Of a DNA stretch of 64,000 nt, positions 49,602 to 57,282 are shown one piece after another. The translations under genes were made by a program, and so were the position numbers. The notes under the pieces were generated by a model. It saw only the letters and a list, made by a program, of their open reading frames with translations, searched no databases and was not told where the DNA came from. Origin of the DNA: an uncultured Methylophaga sp. (lineage in GTDB: Bacteria; Pseudomonadota; Gammaproteobacteria; Nitrosococcales; Methylophagaceae); contig NZ_CAMYKO010000004.1 of the NCBI RefSeq assembly GCF_947259025.1, positions 124,001 through 188,000 of the forward strand. The letters run 5' to 3'. Positions within the stretch are counted from its first letter, which is position 1, and each line of letters starts with the position of its first letter.

Positions 49602-51725
49602 TCAGAAGTGGTAGTAAGCGTTAGCGGTCACATTCCGACGCTCACCAAAGCCACAGTCACGTCCGGCGCCCCGACACCATGAAACATACTCTTCATCGGT
49701 CAGGTTCTTGGCATCCAGAACAAAGTCCCAGTTTTTATAGCTATAGCCGATCATCGCATCATAGAGGGTTTCAGATAGGACTTTCGGACCTGCGCCATCT
49801 CCATAATCTGAGCCCACATTGTCACCAATATAGCGAATACCGGCACCGACACGCCAGTTAGTACCCAGATAAAGCTTATTCCACCAGGATGCGACTTTTT
49901 CAGACACATAAGGTAAGCGCTCACCAGTCTCACCGTTATCAGCATGCATATCGGTATAGCTCAACTGCGTTTCAAACTGGTTCCAGCGTTTGTTGACCTG
50001 CATTTCCCAGCCATCAATCGTGGCACCGGTCTGCTCGACACCGTCAGGTATATCGCCGGCCTGAACACGATTGGTCTGCAGAATGTCGAAATAAGCTGCC
50101 GTAATCGCCAGGCTTTTATCATCAGACAGATATTTGAAACCATATTCACGTTGCTTACCTGTTGTCGGCTTCAGCGTGTTGTCTTGGCTGGTCCCCAGGT
50201 TCATGGTGAAGGCTTCTGAGTAACTGGCATAAGGTGACAGGCCATTTTCGAAGCGGTACATGACACCAATACGTCCAGTGGTTTCATTTTCATCACTGCT
50301 TACATTGTCCCCCACCTCTGCAAGTAAGGTATTCTTCGCCCAATCACGACGCAAAGCGGCGGAGATCACAACAGGGCCAATCTGCATATGATCCGCGATG
50401 TAAAAACCTACCTGTCTGATTTGGTTATCATCGGGGTTGGTCGGGTTGAGAACACTCGGATCAAAATTGCCATAAACCGGGTTATAGAGATTCAGAGAAG
50501 TGCCGACAGCAGAAGCCCGATTTTCGGTTTCCCAAACAGCATCCTGCCGGTCAACACCGATAGCAATATTGTGACTGGTGACGCCTAACTCAAACTCCCC
50601 CTGCAGGCGTGCATCCAGATTGAATATGCGGGTTTGCCGATCAGCCATGGTGATCAGCCGGCTCATATCGCCATTGGGCTGTGGATTAACAGCAGCATAA
50701 GCGGTTGTGTAATGTTCCCTGGTACGGGTACTGGACTCTGTGTAACGTGCGGTGGTTGAGAATGACCAGTTATTGCTGAAGCTGTGATCAAACATCAAAG
50801 TTACTTCAGTCTTCTCACGGTCGTATTTATCCCAGCCAGGCTCACCAACAAAGGTTTCAGAACCAACGTAACCCAGAGGCCCACGATCAAGCGTGCCTGA
50901 CTGCGGTAAGAATTGTGCAGAAACCTGGCCGGTGTTCATCTGCCGGTTGAACAGCACGGTGAAGCTGGTATCGTCTGTCGGCTGCCAGGTCAGAGAAGGT
51001 GCAATAAAAAAGCCGTCATCATCAACATGATCAACCTGAGTCTGACTATCACGCTCAAGGCCGACCACCCGATAGAGCAGCTTTCCATCCTCAGTGGCAG
51101 GCCCGGTCACATCAAAAGCCAGTTGCTTGCGGTGAAACGAACCATACTGCGCCCAGATTTCGCCCTGCTTTTCAGCTTTTGGTAGTTTGGAAACTGAATT
51201 AACGATGCCACCAAGATCACCTTGTCCATACAACACCGAAGAAGGGCCTTTAAGCACTTCTACGCTCTCAAGTGCATAAACATTCGTACGAACGGAATTA
51301 TAAGATCCGTAGACTTGGCGCAGACCATCCACATATTGGGTAGGGTCAATACCACGAATCTTGGCTGAGTCACCGCGAGTATCAAGGCCAAAGGCACCGG
51401 CATAGACACCGGAGCTATATAGCAATGCATCCTGAATGGTCTTAGCGCCGGTATCTTTAATAAAGTCTTTGTCAATGATTTCGATCGAGTATGGCGTGTC
51501 CTGCACCGGGACATTCAGCTTGCCGACATCCGGTGTCTTTTCCAGTTCAATGTAACCGTTACGGTCAACTTCGCCAGACGTGACTTCAACTTTAGGCAGT
51601 GCAACGGACTGCTTTTCTTGATCTGCTTCAGCCATGACATTAATGCTGGCCATCATAAGAACAGGCAGAATGGCCACGCGAAATGCCGGGGCACCCACCC
51701 TGCGTCGATGATTGCTAAAACTCAT
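49602..51725 (-). CDS. TonB-dependent siderophore receptor
   Basis: Outer-membrane ferric-siderophore importer, 707 aa. The signal peptide ends near 'ASINVMAEADQ'. The plug has 'VPVQDTPYSIEIIDKDFIKD' and 'ESVEVLKGPSSVLYGQGD', typical of siderophore receptors, and the barrel ends 'VTANAYYHF'. No STN domain. I moved the start 25 codons in to ATG 51725, which has AAGG upstream and a normal signal peptide. A Fur-like box overlaps the putative promoter. Confidence 0.9.
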   Translation of the reverse strand: MSFSNHRRRVGAPAFRVAILPVLMMASINVMAEADQEKQSVALPKVEVTSGEVDRNGYIELEKTPDVGKLNVPVQDTPYSIEIIDKDFIKDTGAKTIQDALLYSSGVYAGAFGLDTRGDSAKIRGIDPTQYVDGLRQVYGSYNSVRTNVYALESVEVLKGPSSVLYGQGDLGGIVNSVSKLPKAEKQGEIWAQYGSFHRKQLAFDVTGPATEDGKLLYRVVGLERDSQTQVDHVDDDGFFIAPSLTWQPTDDTSFTVLFNRQMNTGQVSAQFLPQSGTLDRGPLGYVGSETFVGEPGWDKYDREKTEVTLMFDHSFSNNWSFSTTARYTESSTRTREHYTTAYAAVNPQPNGDMSRLITMADRQTRIFNLDARLQGEFELGVTSHNIAIGVDRQDAVWETENRASAVGTSLNLYNPVYGNFDPSVLNPTNPDDNQIRQVGFYIADHMQIGPVVISAALRRDWAKNTLLAEVGDNVSSDENETTGRIGVMYRFENGLSPYASYSEAFTMNLGTSQDNTLKPTTGKQREYGFKYLSDDKSLAITAAYFDILQTNRVQAGDIPDGVEQTGATIDGWEMQVNKRWNQFETQLSYTDMHADNGETGERLPYVSEKVASWWNKLYLGTNWRVGAGIRYIGDNVGSDYGDGAGPKVLSETLYDAMIGYSYKNWDFVLDAKNLTDEEYVSWCRGAGRDCGFGERRNVTANAYYHF

Positions 51726-52098
51726 AGAATACCTTGGAACGTTATATAAATAGCAATTATTTGCGTTCGCAATACTATGTAAGAATGTAACAATTGTCAA
51801 CGACAGACTTTTTTATGTGTTCAGGCTGGGGCTTAAACATGAAGGTAACTAACGGAGCTTGATACGTTATCAATGAAACAGTGATTCTCCATCAATGATC
51901 ATAACTGCCAGACCAGCAGCTCATAGGTCTGTATGCTCCCCCCCCCCTCATTTAACGGCTTGATATTGAAATAATTCTGACGTAATTTAAGAGTTAAATG
52001 CACAGTAACCTCTTGATGCTAGGGAATAGCCAAGAACTATAAATATGAAAAATAGCATTTAATGGCGAGGAAGCCATAGAGGTCACGGAGACAATTTG
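51726..52098. other. Divergent intergenic region, C10 tract, no gene found
   Basis: 373 bp between the fourth receptor and the sigma-54 activator. It holds a weak Fur-like site next to the receptor and a run of ten C at 51938-51947. The remainder is AT-rich. No RNA gene or full sigma-54 element was found. Confidence 0.5.
51746..51764 (-). promoter_or_regulatory. Weak Fur-box-like site upstream of fourth receptor
   Basis: On the minus strand the site reads GCAAATAATTGCTATTTAT. It shares the GCAAATA half with the sites at 27615 and 38419 but matches the consensus at only about half of the positions. Confidence 0.35.
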
Positions 52099-53457
52099 AT
52101 GACTAGCAGATCCGAGCGCGCACTCGTATACATGGGGAATGGCAACGTCCCCGACGATCTGTGGGATGAATTCCAGTCAAATGACTGGTATGTGCAAAAG
52201 GCACAGACCGTTGAGGATGTTAAGCAGTCCGTTATTGATCACGATCCCAAGGTCGGGCTGGTAGAACTATCCTGTCAACAATCAGAGTCGTGTCTTCAGG
52301 CAATAGAAGATATGCTCAGACAGCATGCCAGAATCGAGTGGATAGCGCTGGTACAGACAGAGTCATCTTTGCCTCCCAGGCTAAGACAAATCATTGCTGA
52401 TTCCTTTATAGATTTTCATACCTTACCGGTTGATACCAGTCATCTGCTGGCCAACATTGGCCATGCTTATGGTATGGCGCGAATGAAATGGGACAATGTC
52501 CAGTTTCCAGATGAAGTCGAGACACTGGAAAAGGAGATGGTCGGCAGCAGTCAGCAGATCCGTAACCTGTTTTCCAAAATCCGCAAGGTCGCCGGTGTCT
52601 CTGCCCCCGTATTGGTCACTGGTGAAAGTGGTACCGGCAAGGAACTCACTGCCCATGCTATTCATGAACGCTCAAAGTGTGCTGACGGCCCCTTTGTCAC
52701 GGTGAATTGCGGTGCGATACCGACCTCTCTGGTGCAGTCAGAATTGTTTGGTTACGAAAAAGGCGCCTTTACCGGTGCCAACCAACGCAAGATCGGTCAC
52801 TTTGAAGCGGCCGATGGTGGGACTATTTTCCTGGATGAAGTCGGCGATCTGCCGCTGGACCAACAAATCAACCTGCTGCGTTTCCTGCAGGAAGGCACGA
52901 TTCAGCGTGTCGGCGGCAGTCAGCAGATTCCGGTCAATGCCCGTGTCATTGCGGCCACGCATGTGGATCTGGAAAAAGCCGTCAAATCAGGCAAGCTGCG
53001 TGAGGATCTTTTCTACCGCCTGAACGTATTGCAAATACACACTCCGCCGCTACGGGATCGGGTCGGTGATATTGAACTGCTGGCCAATTATTTCTTCCAG
53101 AAGTTCTCACATGAGAAAAGTAATAACGTCAAAGGCTTCTCCCAGTCCTGTCTTTCTGTGATGCGTGACTATCACTGGGAAGGCAATGTAAGGGAACTGG
53201 TCAACCGCATTCGTCATGCCATGGTCATGTGTGAAAACCGCATGATTTCTGCCGAGGATCTGGGCATTGACCAATCCTCTCCCCGCTATCACTTTATGAC
53301 ACTTAAAGAAGCCAAGAACCGGGCCGAACAGGAAGCGATTCTCAACACCCTGGCCCGCCACAATCACAACGTCACTGCTGCTGCCAAAACTTTGGGTGTT
53401 TCCAGAGTCACCCTCTATCGCCTGATAGAAAAGCACGGTATCTCGGTTAATCTCTGA
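52099..53457 (+). CDS. Sigma-54-dependent activator, VpsR-like
   Basis: 452-aa enhancer-binding protein. Residues 1-135 resemble a VpsR-type receiver-like domain whose strand 3 reads 'VGLVELSCQQ' and which lacks the usual acidic pair and the Lys of a true receiver, so ordinary phosphorylation is doubtful. The AAA+ domain at about residues 150-385 has Walker A 'GESGTGKE', the sigma-54 contact loop GAFTGA and Walker B 'GGTIFLDEVG'. A Fis-type helix-turn-helix closes the protein ('VTAAAKTLGVSRVTLYRLI'). VpsR in Vibrio binds cyclic di-GMP and activates biofilm genes. The amyloid operon directly downstream, with a sigma-54-like promoter, is the obvious target. ATG 52099 chosen over TTG 52096. Confidence 0.9.
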   Translation: MTSRSERALVYMGNGNVPDDLWDEFQSNDWYVQKAQTVEDVKQSVIDHDPKVGLVELSCQQSESCLQAIEDMLRQHARIEWIALVQTESSLPPRLRQIIADSFIDFHTLPVDTSHLLANIGHAYGMARMKWDNVQFPDEVETLEKEMVGSSQQIRNLFSKIRKVAGVSAPVLVTGESGTGKELTAHAIHERSKCADGPFVTVNCGAIPTSLVQSELFGYEKGAFTGANQRKIGHFEAADGGTIFLDEVGDLPLDQQINLLRFLQEGTIQRVGGSQQIPVNARVIAATHVDLEKAVKSGKLREDLFYRLNVLQIHTPPLRDRVGDIELLANYFFQKFSHEKSNNVKGFSQSCLSVMRDYHWEGNVRELVNRIRHAMVMCENRMISAEDLGIDQSSPRYHFMTLKEAKNRAEQEAILNTLARHNHNVTAAAKTLGVSRVTLYRLIEKHGISVNL

Positions 53458-53537
53458 TTCATCTCCTGACACGCTTTCCAACTGTCCCCACTCGGTCTTT
53501 GCTCCGTCCTCCGTAACCAGTGTGAATATTGTGTGAC

Positions 53538-53555
53538 TGTAAACAAATTTTTACA
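53538..53555. promoter_or_regulatory. Candidate activator site 1 (TGTAAA-N6-TTTACA)
   Basis: TGTAAACAAATTTTTACA is an inverted repeat with perfect 6-bp arms. It lies about 168 bp upstream of the -24 element and is matched by a second copy 83 bp further downstream. Confidence 0.5.
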
Positions 53556-53620
53556 CCTCCCCGATCTCATCCCTAAGCTCCCGTCATTCAAAGAATTTCC
53601 TGTTGGTTCCCTGAATCACC

Positions 53621-53638
53621 TGTAACAAAAAGTTTACA
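53621..53638. promoter_or_regulatory. Candidate activator site 2 (TGTAAC-N6-TTTACA)
   Basis: TGTAACAAAAAGTTTACA has the same arms and spacing as site 1, with one base changed. It is 83 bp from site 1, close to eight helical turns, and about 85 bp upstream of the -24 element. Confidence 0.5.
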
Positions 53639-53705
53639 TACCGGCGTATGTCGCCTTTCCTCAAAAAATAAGTTATCTCTATATTTATCAATGCCTTACA
53701 AGTTG

Positions 53706-53722
53706 TGGCACAGTCCATGAAT
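53706..53722 (+). promoter_or_regulatory. Sigma-54-like promoter of the amyloid operon
   Basis: TGGCAC-agtcc-ATGAAT has a perfect -24 box and a partial -12 box (TTGCAT expected) at the correct spacing. It is 40 bp upstream of the first gene, and a sigma-54 activator is encoded just upstream. Confidence 0.5.
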
Positions 53723-53762
53723 TGTTTTCTTTCACCAAGAGAACAAAGCAGAGTCGCTTTCC

Positions 53763-54053
53763 ATGAAAAACAGCCTGACTACATTTGCTATCACTGCGCT
53801 ACTACTGGCCGCTCCGGTCAGTGTGTGGGCTGATGATGCTGATGCATGGCTGCTCCCGGCGACCCTGGAAGTGTCATCGCAACCCTCTCCCAAACTGATC
53901 CACGACACAGATTTATCCACCATGCGAGGCCAGGGCTTCAAAATGCCCGAGTTCGATATTGGGGTGATTCTCTGGGATGAGGTTGATAGCGGTGCCAAAC
54001 CCAAAACCCATCACTCCAGTGGTGATGGCGCTTTCACTGTCACGGTTGAATAA
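53763..54053 (+). CDS. Small exported protein at head of amyloid operon, not recognised
   Basis: 96 aa with a clear signal peptide ('LLLAAPVSVWADDAD'). The mature part carries 'DLSTMRGQGFKMPEF' followed by 'IGVILWDEV'. This echoes the FapE-like protein later in the operon ('VLGETRGKF' then 'FGVKMVTEW'). I read it as a small paralogue sharing the same processing or export motif. It ends one base before the next gene, so it belongs to the operon. The Pseudomonas fap operon has no such leading gene. Function unknown; a substrate of the C39 peptidase is possible. Confidence 0.7.
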   Translation: MKNSLTTFAITALLLAAPVSVWADDADAWLLPATLEVSSQPSPKLIHDTDLSTMRGQGFKMPEFDIGVILWDEVDSGAKPKTHHSSGDGAFTVTVE

Positions 54054-54054
54054 A

Positions 54055-54549
54055 ATGAAATCAAGTAACAATAAAATTTATTCACTGATTGATGCGGCCG
54101 TCATTATTATTTTGCTGGCGATGGCCTCGTCAGTTCAGGCTGATCCCGGCGATATCATTATTCTGCGCGACGTCCCACCACAACGCTGGGATGTGAATCG
54201 TCATACCGGCCAGCCCACTATCATCAATCCATCCCCGGTCAAAGAAACGACAGCCCTCGGCAATACATTGCAGGACATGGGCGTTGATGAACTGACCGAT
54301 CAACAATTTTCCGGTATCACATCCAACGCCGTATCAGGCTCCTCGACGGTTAACAGTAACTTTGCCAACACCGTGACTAACCAATTGGGCAGTCACGGCA
54401 GTGGTAATGGTGTTTCCAGTCAGATGAGCACACTCAACAGTATCACCTCAGGTCTTGGTGGCAGTATTTCCGGCAGTGTCGGCGGTGCCACCAAAAACCT
54501 CGGTAGCGATATCCGTGGTGCGTTATCGGACACTTTTCCAGGTAGATAA
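54055..54549 (+). CDS. FapA-like exported protein
   Basis: 164 aa. A hydrophobic signal segment ('IDAAVIIILLAMASSVQA') is followed by a polar, disordered mature part, rich in Gly, Ser, Asn and Thr at the C-terminus ('GSGNGVSSQMSTLNS'). Position directly before the two repeat proteins and size match FapA, which modulates fibre assembly in Pseudomonas. Sequence conservation in this family is low, so the call rests mainly on context. The track start is 26 codons too early; ATG 54055 gives a normal signal peptide and a 1-bp gap to the previous gene. Confidence 0.55.
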   Translation: MKSSNNKIYSLIDAAVIIILLAMASSVQADPGDIIILRDVPPQRWDVNRHTGQPTIINPSPVKETTALGNTLQDMGVDELTDQQFSGITSNAVSGSSTVNSNFANTVTNQLGSHGSGNGVSSQMSTLNSITSGLGGSISGSVGGATKNLGSDIRGALSDTFPGR

Positions 54550-54551
54550 CT

Positions 54552-55169
54552 ATGAAGCTCTTACCTTTCAGTCTGCTGTTTGCTTCATTGTTGCCATCAT
54601 TGCCGGCGGCGATCGCTGACGATGCATTGACCGGACTGCCTTATGCCATCAACAGCAGCATGATCGACGGTCATGCGCTTAGTGGCAGCAGAGGACGGAA
54701 CGTCGTCAATATGGCGGCGGGTGATGCCAATGCCCAGCAAAATGCGGCGGCCATTGCACTGAGTCCTAATGGCAATGCCAGCATTGGACTCTTCACACAG
54801 CAGAACCTACATCAGAATTCCAGCACAAGCCCGGGCATGTCCATCTCCGGTATTGGTGGTAACGCCTTTACCAACACGATGGGCGCGCTCTCGATTAACC
54901 AGACCAGTGGCACGGGCAATGCCCAGGTCAATGGGATGGCAATCGGGATTGGGCTGGATGTCGACGTCATGTCGGAAAACATGCTTTCCAACATGTCGAC
55001 CGGGGCTGGACTGGCAGCCCGCGAGCCAGACGATGGAACCCGGAGTGCCACTATCGCTGATAGTGCCTTCACCGGTTCACGTGGGCTGGTGCAAGTTAAC
55101 CAGTCAGCCGGGTCGGGCAATAGCACGGCCAACAACTTTGTTCTCCAGATTGAACTGGGAACGAAATAA
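54552..55169 (+). CDS. fapB: FapB-like minor amyloid subunit
   Basis: 205-aa secreted protein with signal peptide ('LLPSLPAAIADDAL'). Three imperfect repeats are visible: 'ALSGSRGRNVVNMAAGDANA', 'AFTNTMGALSINQTSGTGNA' and 'AFTGSRGLVQVNQSAGSGNS', each followed by N-rich, hydrophobic-alternating residues. The pattern G-x2-x-(V/I)N-x-(A/S)-G-x-G/A-N-A-x2-N is the Fap-type amyloid repeat. In Pseudomonas FapB is thought to nucleate FapC fibres. It starts 2 bp after the FapA-like gene. Confidence 0.75.
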   Translation: MKLLPFSLLFASLLPSLPAAIADDALTGLPYAINSSMIDGHALSGSRGRNVVNMAAGDANAQQNAAAIALSPNGNASIGLFTQQNLHQNSSTSPGMSISGIGGNAFTNTMGALSINQTSGTGNAQVNGMAIGIGLDVDVMSENMLSNMSTGAGLAAREPDDGTRSATIADSAFTGSRGLVQVNQSAGSGNSTANNFVLQIELGTK

Positions 55170-55191
55170 TTGTGATTAAAAGGAGAAAGTC

Positions 55192-56427
55192 ATGAAATTA
55201 TCAACCAAGTACACACCCATTGCTGTCGCGTTGGCTGCGTTAGCTGCTGGCCCAGCAATGGCCGGTCAACCAGGTCACAGCGGCACACTCGATGTTGGCA
55301 TTCTGGTCGACGCCAAAGTCAATGCCAGAGCTGATCTGGGACTGAGCGTATCGAAATACAAAAACGATACTGAAGTCACAGTCGAAAAAACCTCTGACAC
55401 CGATCGTTACATTGATGTGAAAGGTGATATCGACGTTGACGGAACCATTCCTGTTGGTAGTAGCTCTGCGGCTTTAACTAGTCAGAATCAGAACAACTAC
55501 AAAAACGGAAACGTTTACGATCCTGAAGATCCCGAGAATGCAGCTCTTGTTGCGAGCGACACACCTAACGATGGCGACTTTCTTGTCGACAATAAAGCTG
55601 AGTCCGTTGAAAACGGTCTGCAAGGAGCCAGCGGTAATATCGGCCTGAATATCTCAGCAGGGCAAAACAACGCACAGGACAACAGTGCTGCCTTATCAAA
55701 AGTGGATGCCGAGTTTGTGTTTGCTGCTGCAGACTCTATCTCCAACCAGAACGCTGAACGTAATCAATACGTTTACAAAGGTAATCAGTTTGATGCCACT
55801 CTGGGCGGAAACACACTACGTGATGCCAGCGGTAATATCGCTGTAAACATTGCAGCCGGTAACAGTAACCTGCAAGCCAACTCCCTGGCTGCCTCTGTTA
55901 ACACCAGTGGCACTATGGCTGAAGCGACCGTTTCCAGCCAGCAAACACAGGATCATAACTTCACTTCACAACAAGGTATGCTGGAAAAAGTATACGACAC
56001 AGTGAATGTGACTATGGTCGGTGGCATGGTTGGTGGCTATCAAGGTACCTCTGACCAGATTGGCGATCTGTATGCTGACTCCTGGACTGGTGATACTCAT
56101 CCAGATGGCACACAAACCGGTCATATTGACTTCGACAGTGAAGCCCAGGGCGCTGTAGATCTCAATGATGACGGTGGTGCATTTGCATTCAATGAAGAAG
56201 GCACAATTGGTCTGCTCGGCGTATTCAGTGGCCAAGTGGTAACCGCACGCTGGATTGACCGTCCACATCAAAACAATGCCACTCTGAGTGGTAATGCACT
56301 GCGCGGCGCCAGCGGTAATATCGGTGTCAACATCACTGCTGGTACTAACAACCTGCAAGGTAACCACCTGTCAATCGCAGCAGCGACTGGTGGCCCAGCA
56401 GGCGGTGGTGGTGGTGGCGAACAATAA
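55192..56427 (+). CDS. fapC: FapC-like major amyloid subunit
   Basis: 411-aa secreted protein, longer than Pseudomonas FapC (roughly 250-340). Signal peptide ends at 'GPAMAGQPGH'. Three strong repeats are separated by linkers of about 40 and 135 residues: 'LQGASGNIGLNISAGQNNAQ', 'LRDASGNIAVNIAAGNSNLQ' and 'LRGASGNIGVNITAGTNNLQ'. The C-terminus is glycine-rich (PAGGGGGGEQ) and lacks the CxxC of Pseudomonas FapC. A strong AAGGAG ribosome site and the hairpin after the gene fit a highly expressed main fibre subunit. Confidence 0.8.
   Translation: MKLSTKYTPIAVALAALAAGPAMAGQPGHSGTLDVGILVDAKVNARADLGLSVSKYKNDTEVTVEKTSDTDRYIDVKGDIDVDGTIPVGSSSAALTSQNQNNYKNGNVYDPEDPENAALVASDTPNDGDFLVDNKAESVENGLQGASGNIGLNISAGQNNAQDNSAALSKVDAEFVFAAADSISNQNAERNQYVYKGNQFDATLGGNTLRDASGNIAVNIAAGNSNLQANSLAASVNTSGTMAEATVSSQQTQDHNFTSQQGMLEKVYDTVNVTMVGGMVGGYQGTSDQIGDLYADSWTGDTHPDGTQTGHIDFDSEAQGAVDLNDDGGAFAFNEEGTIGLLGVFSGQVVTARWIDRPHQNNATLSGNALRGASGNIGVNITAGTNNLQGNHLSIAAATGGPAGGGGGGEQ
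55618..56376 (+). repeat. Three amyloid repeat units within fapC
   Basis: Units of about 26 codons start at 55618, 55816 and 56299. All encode (L)xxASGNI-x-(V/L)NI-x-AG-x-x-N-x-Q-x-N. The spacings of 198 and 483 bp show that the third repeat follows a much longer linker. Confidence 0.85.
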
Positions 56428-56468
56428 AATCAAACCTTCATTGGTTTGATGCCACAACCAAAGAGAAT

Positions 56469-56496
56469 CTCCGGCTCCTTCGGGAGCCGGAGTTTT
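56469..56496 (+). terminator. Intra-operon hairpin / attenuator after fapC
   Basis: CTCCGGCTCC-TTCG-GGAGCCGGAG is a perfect 10-bp stem with a UUCG loop followed by only four T. It lies between fapC and fapD and would reduce readthrough, or protect the 3' end of the upstream message. Confidence 0.75.
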
Positions 56497-56516
56497 CCTC
56501 CCACAAGGTTAGTATT

Positions 56517-57218
56517 ATGAAATTCACCAAAACCACACTGCTGCTTCTCACCACATCCAGCCTCTGGCTGTCGATGTCAATAAGCAGTGCGGCCAATATG
56601 CAATTTGGTGGTGTCGTCCCCGGCACCATGATTACTAAGAACATCATCAGTATGCGCGAGCGGCACTTTATCGATATGGTGCCTCAGCAGACTGATTTCA
56701 GTTGCGGGGCAGCGGCCCTGGCGACCATTCTCAACTATGCCTATGGCTATGATTTTACAGAAGCCGATGTCATCGCCGGCATGCTCAAGGTCAGCAACCC
56801 GGAACTGGTACAAACCAAGGGGTTTTCACTGCTGGATATTAAACATTATGTGGAAACCCTGGGATTGCGAGGCAGGGGTTATACCGTGAACCCGGAAATC
56901 CTTGACCGCATCAAAATCCCCACCATTGTTTTGCTTGATATACGTGGCTACAAACATTTCGTCGTCCTCAAAAAGGCGACGCCCGAAAAGGTATATATCG
57001 CTGATCCGGCTCTGGGCAACAGAGTCATGGACAGGCAAGACTTCGTAGATGGCTGGAACAAAGTCACTTTTGCCGTTATCGGCAATGGCTTTGATCGTGA
57101 AACCATTCTGTTACGTCCCAAACAACCGCTGACAGCCAGAAATACGGTAGACACCTGGAGACCGCTAACAGATGCCGAGTTGGTTGAGTACGGATTCTAT
57201 CGTTCCGAACTGTTCTGA
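56517..57218 (+). CDS. fapD: FapD-like C39-family cysteine peptidase
   Basis: 233-aa exported or membrane-anchored peptidase. An N-terminal hydrophobic segment ('TTSSLWLSMSISSAANM') is followed by a C39 domain. The catalytic residues are visible: Gln and Cys in 'QQTDFSCGAAAL', His in 'GYKHFVVL' and Asp in 'YIADPALGNRV'. In Pseudomonas FapD is needed for secretion or processing of Fap subunits. Gene order (after the FapC-like gene, before the FapE-like gene) is identical. Confidence 0.85.
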   Translation: MKFTKTTLLLLTTSSLWLSMSISSAANMQFGGVVPGTMITKNIISMRERHFIDMVPQQTDFSCGAAALATILNYAYGYDFTEADVIAGMLKVSNPELVQTKGFSLLDIKHYVETLGLRGRGYTVNPEILDRIKIPTIVLLDIRGYKHFVVLKKATPEKVYIADPALGNRVMDRQDFVDGWNKVTFAVIGNGFDRETILLRPKQPLTARNTVDTWRPLTDAELVEYGFYRSELF

Positions 57219-57282
57219 AGTTGGCCTGACCATTGATTGTCATTCAGGGAAGGATCAAGCAAAGATAGGGAGAAAGGACAAA

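Larger units (their letters stand above)
53458..53762. other. Regulatory intergenic region ahead of amyloid operon
   Basis: 305 bp with no gene. It contains two matching inverted repeats (53538-53555 and 53621-53638) and a sigma-54-like -24/-12 element at 53706-53722, listed separately. Confidence 0.6.
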
